The notes below the pieces were generated by a model. That model searched no databases. It saw only the letters and a program-made list of their open reading frames with translations, and was not told the origin of the DNA. This document shows positions 23,561 to 31,239 of a stretch of 31,547 bases of DNA, piece after piece; position 1 is the first letter of the stretch, and each line of letters opens with the position of its first letter. Position numbers and translations under genes: made by a program. Source of the stretch: Mesorhizobium amorphae (GTDB taxonomy: Bacteria > Pseudomonadota > Alphaproteobacteria > Rhizobiales > Rhizobiaceae); the NCBI GenBank assembly GCA_003240775.1, contig QFNI01000071.1, forward strand, positions 1 to 31,547, read 5' to 3'.

Positions 23561-23947
23561 GGAGATTTCCTGGGCAGGCGGGTTCGCGCACCATCTATGG
23601 TCGGAGGGGGGTGGGCGCAAGGCGAGCGGGCTCGAACGAAACGTGGCTCGAGGGCGTTCGCTGACGCCGACGCCCCTCCTCTCCCTCAAGGGGATGAGAG
23701 GCAACGGCCGATAGGCCGGCAAGAAGCCACGGGGGTGCCTTCTTTAGCATCGAGCGCTCTGAGCCATGCGAAGAGTGGGAGGCACGGGGTGGGGGTGACG
23801 CCTCAACCCATCTTCGTCAGCCAGTGACCCGCTGTTCTCGCAGCGGCACCGATACCCCCACCCCGTACCCCTCCCCTCAAGGGGAAGGGGAAACAGGCGA
23901 GGTTGGTGCGGGACGAAGGGGGATGAGGATGGCGTTTCAGCCACCTC
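23561..23947. other. Intergenic region between the M16 pair and pmbA (387 bases)
   Basis: Apart from the ribosome site of pmbA (AGGA near 23567-23570) this stretch holds a degenerate repeat locus at 23673-23893 (see the repeat entry). No gene is visible. It splits the otherwise tightly packed minus-strand run into rluB-rsmD-M16-M16 and pmbA to lpxK, so a promoter for the second part is likely here, although I could not pick out its boxes. Confidence 0.65.
23673..23893. repeat. Degenerate REPIN-like repeat pair (copies 4a/4b)
   Basis: Copy 4b (23851-23892, reverse) is well preserved: ACCCCCACCCCGTACCCC followed by the CCCCTCAAGGGG hairpin. Its forward partner is broken up: a hairpin-like remnant lies at 23673-23701 and the tail GGGGTGGGGGTGACG at 23786-23800, separated by about 80 bases of other sequence that may be an insertion. 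The distance from tail to 4b is about 50 bases, as in the intact pairs. Confidence 0.7.
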
Positions 23948-25258
23948 TCAGGGGGTCACCGTCCGCGTCAGGTTCGGGCCGATCACCAGCACCGCGGGCT
24001 CGGCCAGCAGAAGCTCGCGCGCGACCGTTCGCGTGTCCTCCACGCTCACGCCTTCGATCAGGCTCGTGCGCCGGTCGATGTAGTCGATCGGCAGGTTCTC
24101 GAGCTGCAGCATCACGAGCGTGCCCGCGATCGCCGCCGAAGACGACAGGTTGTTGATGGCGTAGGCCCCGATCAGATAGCGCTTGGCCGCGTCGAGTTCC
24201 GCCTCGCTCGGCCCCTTGTCGGCCATGCTGCGCACGGTCTCGCGGATGACGTTGAGCGTCTCCGTCGCGCGAGGGGCCTGGGTGGCGGTGGAGATCACCA
24301 GCGCCTGCGCGTGGTCGTAGCTCACGAGCGAGGATCCCACCCCATAGGCCAGGCCGCGCTTTTCGCGCACCTCGTCGAACAGGCGCGAGCCCGTGTCGTC
24401 GCCGCCCAGAACCTGGTTCATCAGGACGCCCGCGAAGAAGCGGGGGTCGTCGCGCTTCACGCCGGGATAGGCGAATTGCAGGGTCGCCTGCGGCAGGTCG
24501 TAGTCGAAGCGCACCTCCTGGGCGAGCACCGGCGTCACATCGGGCACGGGCGTGAGCTGTGCCTCGGCCGGCAGATCGCCGAATACGCGGTCGAGCGCTT
24601 CGGCCAAGGCCTCGGGGCTGATGTCGCCGACCACGCCGATCACCAGGTTCGAGCGGGCGAACTGCTGCTTGTGGAACCGGTGAAGCTCTTCCGCCGTCAT
24701 CGCCGACAGGGATTGCGCGGTGCCGTTGTCCTCGCGCGCATAAGGGTGGTCGCCATAAAGCGCTTCGAGCCATTTGCGGCCGGCGAGCGCCTGGGGGTCG
24801 TTGGCGCGGGCCTGCACGCCTGACAAGAGCTGGGCGCGGATGCGCTCGAACGGCTCGGCGTCGAAGCGTGGCCTGTTCACCGCTTCGCGCAGGAGGTCGA
24901 GGGCCGCATCGCGGCTGTCGGTGGTCACCCGCAGCGAGCCATAGAAGGCGTCACGGCTTGCCGAAAAGCGCATCTGCGCGCCGGTCTCGTCCAGACCTGC
25001 GCCAAAGGCCTCGCGGTCGAGCGTGCCCGCGCCCTCGTCGAACAGGCCGGACATCAGGGTCGCCAGGCCCTCGCGGCCGGCGGGATCCTGCGTGCTGCCG
25101 CCGCGAAAGGCGAAGTTCACCGAAAAGATCGGCAGGGCGTGGTCTTCCACCAGCCAGGCGCGCACGCCCTTGGGCGAGATCACCTCGCGGATCTCGATGG
25201 CCTGCGCGGGCAGAACGAAGAGGATGATGGCCGAGAGGCAGAGAACAAGGCGCTTCAC
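23948..25258 (-). CDS. M16 family peptidase-like subunit lacking the zinc motif
   Basis: This 436-aa protein has an export signal (MKRLVLCLSAIILFVLPAQA) and the two-domain pitrilysin/mitochondrial-processing-peptidase fold. Where catalytic members have HxxEH it reads ATLMSGLFDEG, so it cannot bind zinc. It does keep the substrate-binding pair in EKRGLAYGVGSS near residues 300-305 (Arg and Tyr), which its upstream neighbour lacks. Such paired M16B proteins in bacteria work as a heterodimer, one chain supplying zinc and the other the Arg/Tyr pair. The start is GTG at 25258, overlapping the stop of the catalytic subunit in GTGA. Expected location is the periplasm. The gene ends before a 387-base gap. 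Confidence 0.9.
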   Translation of the reverse strand: MKRLVLCLSAIILFVLPAQAIEIREVISPKGVRAWLVEDHALPIFSVNFAFRGGSTQDPAGREGLATLMSGLFDEGAGTLDREAFGAGLDETGAQMRFSASRDAFYGSLRVTTDSRDAALDLLREAVNRPRFDAEPFERIRAQLLSGVQARANDPQALAGRKWLEALYGDHPYAREDNGTAQSLSAMTAEELHRFHKQQFARSNLVIGVVGDISPEALAEALDRVFGDLPAEAQLTPVPDVTPVLAQEVRFDYDLPQATLQFAYPGVKRDDPRFFAGVLMNQVLGGDDTGSRLFDEVREKRGLAYGVGSSLVSYDHAQALVISTATQAPRATETLNVIRETVRSMADKGPSEAELDAAKRYLIGAYAINNLSSSAAIAGTLVMLQLENLPIDYIDRRTSLIEGVSVEDTRTVARELLLAEPAVLVIGPNLTRTVTP

Positions 25259-26673
25259 GGCTGGGCCTCCCCGGGCTGCACGGGCATTGCGGCGGGTGCT
25301 TCCTCGCCGGGCGGCGGGCCAGCCTCGGCCGTGCCGGCCCCCGGCCTGTTTTCAGGCGGCAGGAGATAGGCCGTCACCGAGCGGTTCGGCTGCAGGTATT
25401 TCTGCGCCACCGCCTGCACCTGAGCGGGCATCACGGCCTTGATGCGGTCGGGCCATTCCTGGACCTCCTTCACCGTGCCGCCGGTGGCGAGCGTCGCGCC
25501 ATAGATCTGGGCGAGCCCCTCCGCGCTGTCTTGGGCAAACACCATGGCCCGCACATAGCGGTTCTTGGCGCGCGTCAGTTCGGCCTCGGTCACACCCTCG
25601 TCCTGGATGCGCTTGATCTCGCGGTCGATGCCCGCTTCCACGGCGGCCAATTCGCTCGCGCCGCGCGGCGCGCCGTAAACGGTGAAGCTCGTGGGATCGA
25701 TCGTGGTGCCCTCGAACTCCGCGCCTGCGCTTGCCGCGATGGCATCGGCCACCACCAGCTTCTCGCTCAGCCGCGAGCGTGCGCCTCCGCCCAGCACCTC
25801 CGAGAGGAGGTCGAGGGCTTCCGCCTCGCCGTTCGCGTCGGTGTTGTAGGAGGGAACCACCCACTGCTTGTAGAAGGACGGCACGCCCACGCGCTCGTCG
25901 CGCAGGGTCACAGTGCGCGCGGTGCGTTGCTCGGGCTCCTGGGGGCGGATGCGCGGGGGCAGGTCGGGCCCGCGCGGCACCTTGCCGTAGGTGGCTTCCG
26001 CCATTTCGCGGACCTGGGTCTCTGTCACGTCGCCCGCCACCACGAGGATCGCGTTGTTGGGCGCATAGAAGCGATCGTAGAAGGCAATGGCGTCGGTGCG
26101 GTTGAGCTTCTCGATCTCGCCCATCCAGCCGATCACGGGAATGCGGTAGGGCTGGTTCTGGTAGAGCGTCGCCTGCACCTCCTCGCCCAGGATGGCGCCG
26201 GGTTCCGAATCCACGCGCAGCCGGCGCTCTTCCAGGATCACGTCGCGCTCCGGCCCGATCACCGCATCCGTCAGCACGAGGTTGCGCATCCGGTCGGCTT
26301 CGAACGCCATCATGCGCGGCAGTTCGGTGGGCGCTACCGTCTGGTGGTAGGCGGTGAAATCGTTGGAGGTGAACGCGTTCTCGTTGCCTCCCGCGCTCGA
26401 CACCGCTCGGCTGAACTCGCCCGCCGGATGGTTCGCGGTTCCCTTGAACATCAGGTGCTCGAAGAAATGGGCGATGCCCGACTTGCCGGGCGGCTCATCG
26501 GCGCTGCCTGCCTTGTACCACACCATCTGGGTGACCACGGGCGCGCGGTTGTCGGGAATGACCACGACCTCCATGCCGTTGGACAACAGGAAGTTCGACA
26601 CCTCGGCACTCTGGGCCGCAGGCGCGAGCGCCAGCATCAGAGCGCCGCCCGCTCCCATCACAAGATTTCGCAT
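25255..26673 (-). CDS. M16 family zinc metallopeptidase, catalytic subunit
   Basis: This 472-aa protein has a signal peptide (MRNLVMGAGGALMLALAPAAQSA, likely cut after QSA) and the zinc motif HFFEH at 69-73, with downstream Glu residues in the LEERRLRVDSEPGAILGEE stretch supplying the third ligand. The region of the canonical Arg/Tyr substrate pair is changed to KLVVADAIAASAG, so activity probably needs the partner chain encoded next. The carboxyl end is a Pro/Gly-rich tail. ATG at 26673 follows AGGAG by about six bases; an upstream TTG at 26688 is in frame but less likely. Expected to degrade or process periplasmic peptides. It starts 11 bases after the rsmD stop. Confidence 0.93.
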   Translation of the reverse strand: MRNLVMGAGGALMLALAPAAQSAEVSNFLLSNGMEVVVIPDNRAPVVTQMVWYKAGSADEPPGKSGIAHFFEHLMFKGTANHPAGEFSRAVSSAGGNENAFTSNDFTAYHQTVAPTELPRMMAFEADRMRNLVLTDAVIGPERDVILEERRLRVDSEPGAILGEEVQATLYQNQPYRIPVIGWMGEIEKLNRTDAIAFYDRFYAPNNAILVVAGDVTETQVREMAEATYGKVPRGPDLPPRIRPQEPEQRTARTVTLRDERVGVPSFYKQWVVPSYNTDANGEAEALDLLSEVLGGGARSRLSEKLVVADAIAASAGAEFEGTTIDPTSFTVYGAPRGASELAAVEAGIDREIKRIQDEGVTEAELTRAKNRYVRAMVFAQDSAEGLAQIYGATLATGGTVKEVQEWPDRIKAVMPAQVQAVAQKYLQPNRSVTAYLLPPENRPGAGTAEAGPPPGEEAPAAMPVQPGEAQP

Positions 26674-26684
26674 GAGGTCTCCTC

Positions 26685-27239
26685 TCAAGGCGCGGAGAGA
26701 AAGCGCACGGTCGTGTCGCCATAATGGCGGGTGTCGAGAAGCGTGAAACGGGCGGGTGCGGCAAAGGGCGCGTCGCTCGCCTCCTCCACCACGCAGAGCG
26801 CGGCAGGCAGCAGCCAGCCGCCTTCGAGCGCGGTCGCCAATGCCGGTTCGGCCAAGCCCTTGCCATAGGGCGGGTCGGCGAAGACGAGGCCGAAGGGCGG
26901 GATCGTGCCTGCGAGCCCCATCCGCGTCGCGTCGCGCCGGAAGATCTTGGTGCGCCCGCCCAGCCCGAAATTCTCCACATTGGTGCGGATCAGCCCGCGC
27001 GCTTCCGCACCCTCCTCCACGAAGAGGCAGGAGGCCGCGCCGCGGGAGATGGCTTCCAGGCCGAGCGCGCCCGTGCCAGCAAAGAGATCGAGCACGCGCG
27101 CGTTCTCGACGCTGCCTTCATGGGCATGCGCCAGCACGTTGAAGATGGCTTCCCGCGTGCGGTCGCTCGTGGGCCGTGTCGCGCTGTTGAGCGGGCTTGC
27201 GAGCGCCCGGCCGCGAAACGCGCCCCCGACGATGCGCAT
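26685..27239 (-). CDS. rsmD: 16S rRNA (guanine(966)-N(2))-methyltransferase RsmD
   Basis: This 184-aa enzyme methylates G966 of 16S rRNA in the small-subunit head with S-adenosylmethionine. It starts MRIVGGAFRGRAL, typical for RsmD, then carries RPTSDRTREAIFNVL, the SAM-binding DLFAGTGALGLEAISRGA at 51-68 and the catalytic DPPY at 122-125. Length is normal. The ATG at 27239 overlaps the rluB stop by one base (TGATG), so translation is coupled. The order rluB-rsmD is common in this group, grouping two rRNA modification enzymes. Confidence 0.96.
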   Translation of the reverse strand: MRIVGGAFRGRALASPLNSATRPTSDRTREAIFNVLAHAHEGSVENARVLDLFAGTGALGLEAISRGAASCLFVEEGAEARGLIRTNVENFGLGGRTKIFRRDATRMGLAGTIPPFGLVFADPPYGKGLAEPALATALEGGWLLPAALCVVEEASDAPFAAPARFTLLDTRHYGDTTVRFLSAP

Positions 27240-29107
27240 CAGCTCCCGCGCGGTCCACGGGAGGGACGCCCGCCGCCACCGGGCTTCGGCCCATGGGGCC
27301 GGTCACCCGCGGGGCGCGGCCGATCGCCTGCGGCGCGCGGCTTGTCACCACCGAAACGCTTGGGCCCGCCGGGCTTGAAGCCTCCCGGCTTGCCGCCGCC
27401 ACCGCCCGGTTTGAAGCTGCGCGGCCGCTCGCCATCACCGCGGGGGTTGAACGGCTTTCCTTCGCCGCGCGGTTTGCCCTCGCTGCGCGGCTTGAACGCG
27501 CGCGGCCTGTTCTCGCCGCCTTCGTCGCTGCGCCGCTCGGGCCTGCTGGCCCCGAACTCGCGGCGGGGCGGACGGTTTTCGTTGCGGCCCGTCGCTGGGC
27601 CGCGGCCTTCCGTGCGGGGGCGGAAGGAACGCGGGCGCTCGGTTCCGCCCTCCTCGCGCCGCTCGGGCCTGTTGCCGCCGAACTCACGGCGTGGGGGACG
27701 CTCGCCCCCTTCGCGGTCGTCACGGCGCGGACGGAAGGGACGGTCGCCCCCCTCGCGGCGTGGACGATCGTCTCTCGGCGTGAAGCGCTTGGGCGCGCCG
27801 GCGTCTTCGGGCTTCCGGCGCTGGGTGCGCTCGCCCCCACCTTCCTTGCGGAACGGGGCGCGTGCGCCGCTCGTCTCGCCGCGTGCGGCTTCGCGCTCGG
27901 CGCGGCCGGGGCGCGGGCCTCTGGGGCGCTCTTCCTCGCCCTCCTTGGAGCGTGGGCGCGCCCCGGGCGCCATCCAAACATTCGCGCCGCGCGGCCGTTC
28001 GGGCTCGAATTTCTCGGTCTTGCCGCGACCGCCTCCGCCCCCACGCGGGCCACCGGGGGCACGCGGCGTGCGCGTGGTCAAGCGGTCGAGCGCGCTTTCG
28101 CGGCGCTCCTCGCGGAAGCGCTTGCGGTTCTTGATCAGCCCGCCCTCGCCCACTTCCACCTCGCGCGGCGCGCGTTCGGGCCGCTCGGTGCTGTCGCGCT
28201 CGCGTGCGGTGGGGCGATTGGTGAAGGGCTTCTGGATCTCGCCGTCGAAATCCGCGCCCGCCTCGGCGATCAGGCGCTCGCCCAACTGGTCGCGCAGCGT
28301 GCGGCCCTTGAGTTCCTGCACTTCGCCCTCGGCCAGCTCGCCCAGCTGGAAGGGGCCGAAGGACACGCGGATCAGCCGGTTCACCTCGAGCCCGAGCGCG
28401 CCCAGCACGTTCTTGACCTCGCGGTTCTTGCCTTCGCGCAGGCCCACCGTCAGCCAAGCGTTGGAGCCCTGCTTGCGCTCGAGCGAGGCCTCGATGGCGC
28501 CGTAGAATACGCCATCCACCGCGATGCCTTCGGCCAACTCCTTAAGCTTCGCCTCGTCCACCTCGCCATGCACGCGCACGCGGTAGCGGCGCAGCCAGCC
28601 GGTGGCGGGCAGTTCCAGAACGCGCGACAGTCCGCCATCGTTGGTGAGAAGCAGGAGACCTTCGGTGTTGATGTCGAGCCGCCCCACCGTCATCAGGCGC
28701 GGCAGGCCGTCGGGCAGCGCGTCGAACACGGTCTTGCGGCCTTCGGGGTCGCGATTGGTGGTCACCACGCCCGCCGGCTTGTGGAACAGGAAGAGCCGCG
28801 TGCGCTCGGGCGCGGACAACAGGTTGCCGTCGAGCTCGATGCGGTCCGAAGGCAGCACGTTGCGCGCGGGGCTGGTCAGCACCTCGCCGTTCACACGGAT
28901 GCGGCCATCGGCGATCAGCCCTTCGGCCTCGCGGCGGGACGCCACGCCAACGCGCGCCAGGCGCTTGGCGATCCGTTCGCCGGCTTCAGCCTCTTCGGGC
29001 TCGGCGCGCGGCGCGCTGCGCGGCTTGAAGGGCTTGCGATCGCCGGTGGGCTTGCGGTCCGAGAAGGCTCTCGGGCGGTCTGGTCGTTTGGGTGTGTCGT
29101 CGGTCAT
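27239..29107 (-). CDS. rluB: 23S rRNA pseudouridine synthase RluB-type with very long disordered tail
   Basis: A 622-aa member of the RsuA/RluB/E/F pseudouridine synthases. A short basic amino end precedes an S4 RNA-binding domain (about 43-90; IAKRLARVGVASRREAEGLIADGRIRVNG-like) and the synthase domain (about 103-270). The catalytic Asp145 lies in GRLDINTEGLLLLTNDG, followed by KNREVKNVLGALGLEVNRLIRV. From about residue 295 to the end, some 330 residues are low complexity and rich in Arg, Gly, Pro and Glu, with repeats of the type RPRSFKP, RPPRREFG and GGGGKPGGFKPGG. Such tails are known in alphaproteobacterial homologues but this one is longer than the whole catalytic part. ATG at 29107; the gene diverges from tadA across 81 bases. 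Target uridine cannot be read, RluB (U2605) is the likely match. Confidence 0.9.
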   Translation of the reverse strand: MTDDTPKRPDRPRAFSDRKPTGDRKPFKPRSAPRAEPEEAEAGERIAKRLARVGVASRREAEGLIADGRIRVNGEVLTSPARNVLPSDRIELDGNLLSAPERTRLFLFHKPAGVVTTNRDPEGRKTVFDALPDGLPRLMTVGRLDINTEGLLLLTNDGGLSRVLELPATGWLRRYRVRVHGEVDEAKLKELAEGIAVDGVFYGAIEASLERKQGSNAWLTVGLREGKNREVKNVLGALGLEVNRLIRVSFGPFQLGELAEGEVQELKGRTLRDQLGERLIAEAGADFDGEIQKPFTNRPTARERDSTERPERAPREVEVGEGGLIKNRKRFREERRESALDRLTTRTPRAPGGPRGGGGGRGKTEKFEPERPRGANVWMAPGARPRSKEGEEERPRGPRPGRAEREAARGETSGARAPFRKEGGGERTQRRKPEDAGAPKRFTPRDDRPRREGGDRPFRPRRDDREGGERPPRREFGGNRPERREEGGTERPRSFRPRTEGRGPATGRNENRPPRREFGASRPERRSDEGGENRPRAFKPRSEGKPRGEGKPFNPRGDGERPRSFKPGGGGGKPGGFKPGGPKRFGGDKPRAAGDRPRPAGDRPHGPKPGGGGRPSRGPRGS

Positions 29108-29188
29108 GGCTTTCGTCCGGTCGGGCGGCTAGTTAGCAGAGTGGTTCGAGGCCCGCGAGGGCCTTGTGAAAGGCGGGTCAGTAGGGCC

Positions 29189-29632
29189 ATGCGGCCGGAT
29201 TTCATGGAAGAAGCGCTCGGGGAAGCGCGGGCGGCGGCTTTGCGCGGCGAGGTGCCGGTGGGCGCCGTGGTGGTGCGCGACGGCGAAGTGCTCGCGCGCG
29301 CGGGCAACCGAACGCGCGAACTCGCAGACCCGACCGCTCACGCCGAGATGCTCGCCATCCGCGAGGCCTGCCGGATCACAGGCTCCGAGCGGCTCGGCGG
29401 CGCCGATCTCTACGTCACGCTCGAACCTTGCCCGATGTGTGCCGGGGCCATCTCGTTCGCCAGGCTGAGGCGGCTCTACTTCGGGGCCGCAGACCCCAAG
29501 GGAGGTGCAGTGGTCAGCGGCGTACGGCTCTTTTCCGCTCCCACCTGCCACAGCGCGCCCGACATCTATGACGGGCTGCGCGAGCGGGAATGCGCGGAGC
29601 TTCTCCGGGGATTCTTCGCAGCGCGGCGCTAG
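29189..29632 (+). CDS. tadA: tRNA-specific adenosine deaminase TadA
   Basis: This 147-aa enzyme deaminates adenosine 34 to inosine in the anticodon of tRNA-Arg(ACG), allowing decoding of CGN codons. The zinc site is complete: His and catalytic Glu in TAHAEM near residues 50-55 and the two Cys in PCPMC near 80-85. The amino end MRPDFMEEALGEARAAA and the VPVGAVVVRDGEVLARAGN segment fit the family. ATG at 29189 has only a weak ribosome site; a second ATG five codons on is possible but the longer form matches the family. It diverges from rluB and converges with the lipoprotein gene, 29 bases away. Confidence 0.95.
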   Translation: MRPDFMEEALGEARAAALRGEVPVGAVVVRDGEVLARAGNRTRELADPTAHAEMLAIREACRITGSERLGGADLYVTLEPCPMCAGAISFARLRRLYFGAADPKGGAVVSGVRLFSAPTCHSAPDIYDGLRERECAELLRGFFAARR

Positions 29633-29661
29633 GCCCCGCCCCTGTCACCCCGATTGAAGGG

Positions 29662-30357
29662 TCAGGTGCCGGGCAGCCAGTCGAACCAACCGCCGCCGCC
29701 CGCCTTCTTCTTGGCCTCGGCCTTCAGGCGGCGCTCCTTCTTCCACTCGTCCTCGCCTACATCGTCGGTGGGGGCGGCTTCGGAAGGCTGGCGATAGGTG
29801 AGCGGGGGCTCGCTCAGATATTTGCGCGTGTTGGGGCTGCCCTGGCGGGATTCGGCGAGCTTCTGGTTGAAGGCCTCGCGCGAGCGGCGCGTGTCGGCGG
29901 TGTTGCCGACGATGCGCTCGCGCGCTCGCGGCGAGCCGCCGTTCTCGGGCGTGAAGCGCGTGGCGTTGGGACCACCATCCGTCGAGACCTCGGCCTGGTA
30001 GTAGGGGTTGTCCTGGTTCTCGGTCGCAGCTGCGCGGATGCGGGCGCGGCGCTGCTCGGGCGACTCGGGCCAGTCGGGGTTCTCCGCGCTCGCCATCGAG
30101 GCCTGCGGCGGAGGCAGCGTGTCGGGGGCGCCGGGGGCGGGGCGCACGAGTTCGGCGCGGGGCTTGTATTCGATCGCCGGACGCTCCTTGGGCGCGAGCG
30201 CCAGGATGTTCGACATGTCCGACATCAGCTGCTGGTTGGCCGTGGTGCCCGTGCCGTAGGTGGGCGAGCTCACGCAGCCGCCGACCAGAAGGCCGGTCGC
30301 GGCCAGCGACAGGAATGCGGGCATGCGCGCCCAAGCGGTTGCGTTTCGACGATGCAC
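29662..30357 (-). CDS. Conserved lipoprotein of unknown function
   Basis: The precursor of about 231 aa has a basic n-region (HRRN), a hydrophobic stretch MPAFLSLAATGLLV and a lipobox LVGGC, so it should be lipid-anchored in the envelope. After the Cys comes SSPTYGTGTTANQQLMSDMSNILAL, then AIEYKPRAELVRP, and a long charged, probably disordered part ending in a Lys-rich stretch and GGGGWFDWLPGT. I recall similar lipoproteins with a CxxSPTYGT start in other Rhizobiales but no function. I prefer GTG at 30357, which gives the signal its positive charge; ATG at 30324 is the alternative (220 aa), leaving an uncharged signal. No enzyme motif is visible. Confidence 0.75.
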   Translation of the reverse strand: MHRRNATAWARMPAFLSLAATGLLVGGCVSSPTYGTGTTANQQLMSDMSNILALAPKERPAIEYKPRAELVRPAPGAPDTLPPPQASMASAENPDWPESPEQRRARIRAAATENQDNPYYQAEVSTDGGPNATRFTPENGGSPRARERIVGNTADTRRSREAFNQKLAESRQGSPNTRKYLSEPPLTYRQPSEAAPTDDVGEDEWKKERRLKAEAKKKAGGGGWFDWLPGT

Positions 30358-30582
30358 CCTTGATCCACCCTTCGTTTCGAAGCGCCGCCGCCCCACCGGC
30401 CAGCACTGCCCCACCTTATGTTTCTCGGTCTTTCGCGCACAATCCGGCGAGAATGGGGCGCGAAGCCCCCGCGCCCGCCCAGCCATAGCACACCATTAAC
30501 CCTGTGTGGCGTTAGGGAAACTGTAAGCCAAATCGATTGACGTTGTTTTAAGCCGTTACCGCACTTCTTGCGAGGGTGTCAG

Positions 30583-31161
30583 ATGAACGAAAGGGTCCAC
30601 CCAGCCGAAGCAGTCGGGCGCATGGTGATGACGATGGCAGCGGTTCGGACAAAGCACCTAGCTCTTGATCAATGCAAGCCGGAGGACCTTGATCACTTCG
30701 TGGAGATGGAGCGCGACCCGGCGGTCATGCGATTCCTGAACGGCGGGTTCGCTGTCGACCGTGCGCGGGTTGGACCAGGCTCATCCTTCTTGATGCCCGA
30801 GGGGACCGAGGACTACGTCTGGACGGCACGTCGCATCTCATGCGGCGCATTTGTGGGTTGGTTCTGTTTGTGGCCTGCAGGCGGTGGATCGGCTGAACTC
30901 GGATACCGTCTTCGCAAAACAGAATGGGGGCAAGGTTTGGCGTCGGAAGGAGCTGCGGCTCTCATCGAATGGGGCTTCAGGTCGGCGGGCTATCGCTCCA
31001 TTACCGCCTGCGCACTGACGGGTAATGCTGCCTCTCGCCGTGTGCTGGAGAAGCAGGGGTTACGCCACCTCCGCACAGATCCTGTCAAAGGAGGCTCCTC
31101 TGGAGGCGATGAAAGCGAGGCGTTCTATGAACTGATGCGTTCGGAGTGGACAGGCAGCTGA
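30583..31161 (+). CDS. GNAT family N-acetyltransferase
   Basis: A 192-aa protein of the GNAT (RimJ/RimL-like) fold. Visible parts are an amino-terminal KHLALDQCKPEDLDHFVEMERDPAVMRFLNGG typical for this type, GAFVGWFCLWP, AELGYRLRKTEWGQGLASEGAAALIEWGF with the acetyl-CoA loop (WGQGLASEG), and ITACALTGNAASRRVLEKQGLR, where NxxSxxVLEKxG is the usual motif B. ATG at 30583 follows GAGGG by about six bases; a TTG at 30568 is in frame but less likely. Two hand-counted 60-base lines of this gene are 58 percent GC, against 72-75 percent in lines of both neighbours, so it may be a more recent arrival. The substrate is unknown. Confidence 0.88.
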   Translation: MNERVHPAEAVGRMVMTMAAVRTKHLALDQCKPEDLDHFVEMERDPAVMRFLNGGFAVDRARVGPGSSFLMPEGTEDYVWTARRISCGAFVGWFCLWPAGGGSAELGYRLRKTEWGQGLASEGAAALIEWGFRSAGYRSITACALTGNAASRRVLEKQGLRHLRTDPVKGGSSGGDESEAFYELMRSEWTGS

Positions 31162-31239
31162 CTGCCCAATTCCAAACATCGCCCACCCAGGCGGGTGCGG
31201 TAGGCGGGAGGGGCCAGACGGTCAGCGGCATTCGCGGGT

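Noticed and set aside
27242..28225. Tandem DNA repeat or CRISPR-like array in the rluB tail
   Set aside because: The repetition is at protein level with imperfect, unequal units and no regular spacers; the reading frame is kept throughout.
27197..29188. Plus-strand frame of about 660 codons running into tadA opposite rluB
   Set aside because: It is in frame with tadA only by chance. The rluB frame has an S4 domain and catalytic Asp, while the antisense translation is low complexity; tadA begins properly at 29189.
30537..30565. TTGACG as a -35 box of the acetyltransferase gene
   Set aside because: No acceptable -10 hexamer lies 16-18 bases downstream.
31153..31197. Small hairpins after the acetyltransferase gene as terminators
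   Set aside because: Two five-pair stems (GGCAG/CTGCC and CACCC/GGGTG) have no T-run and are expected by chance in GC-rich DNA.
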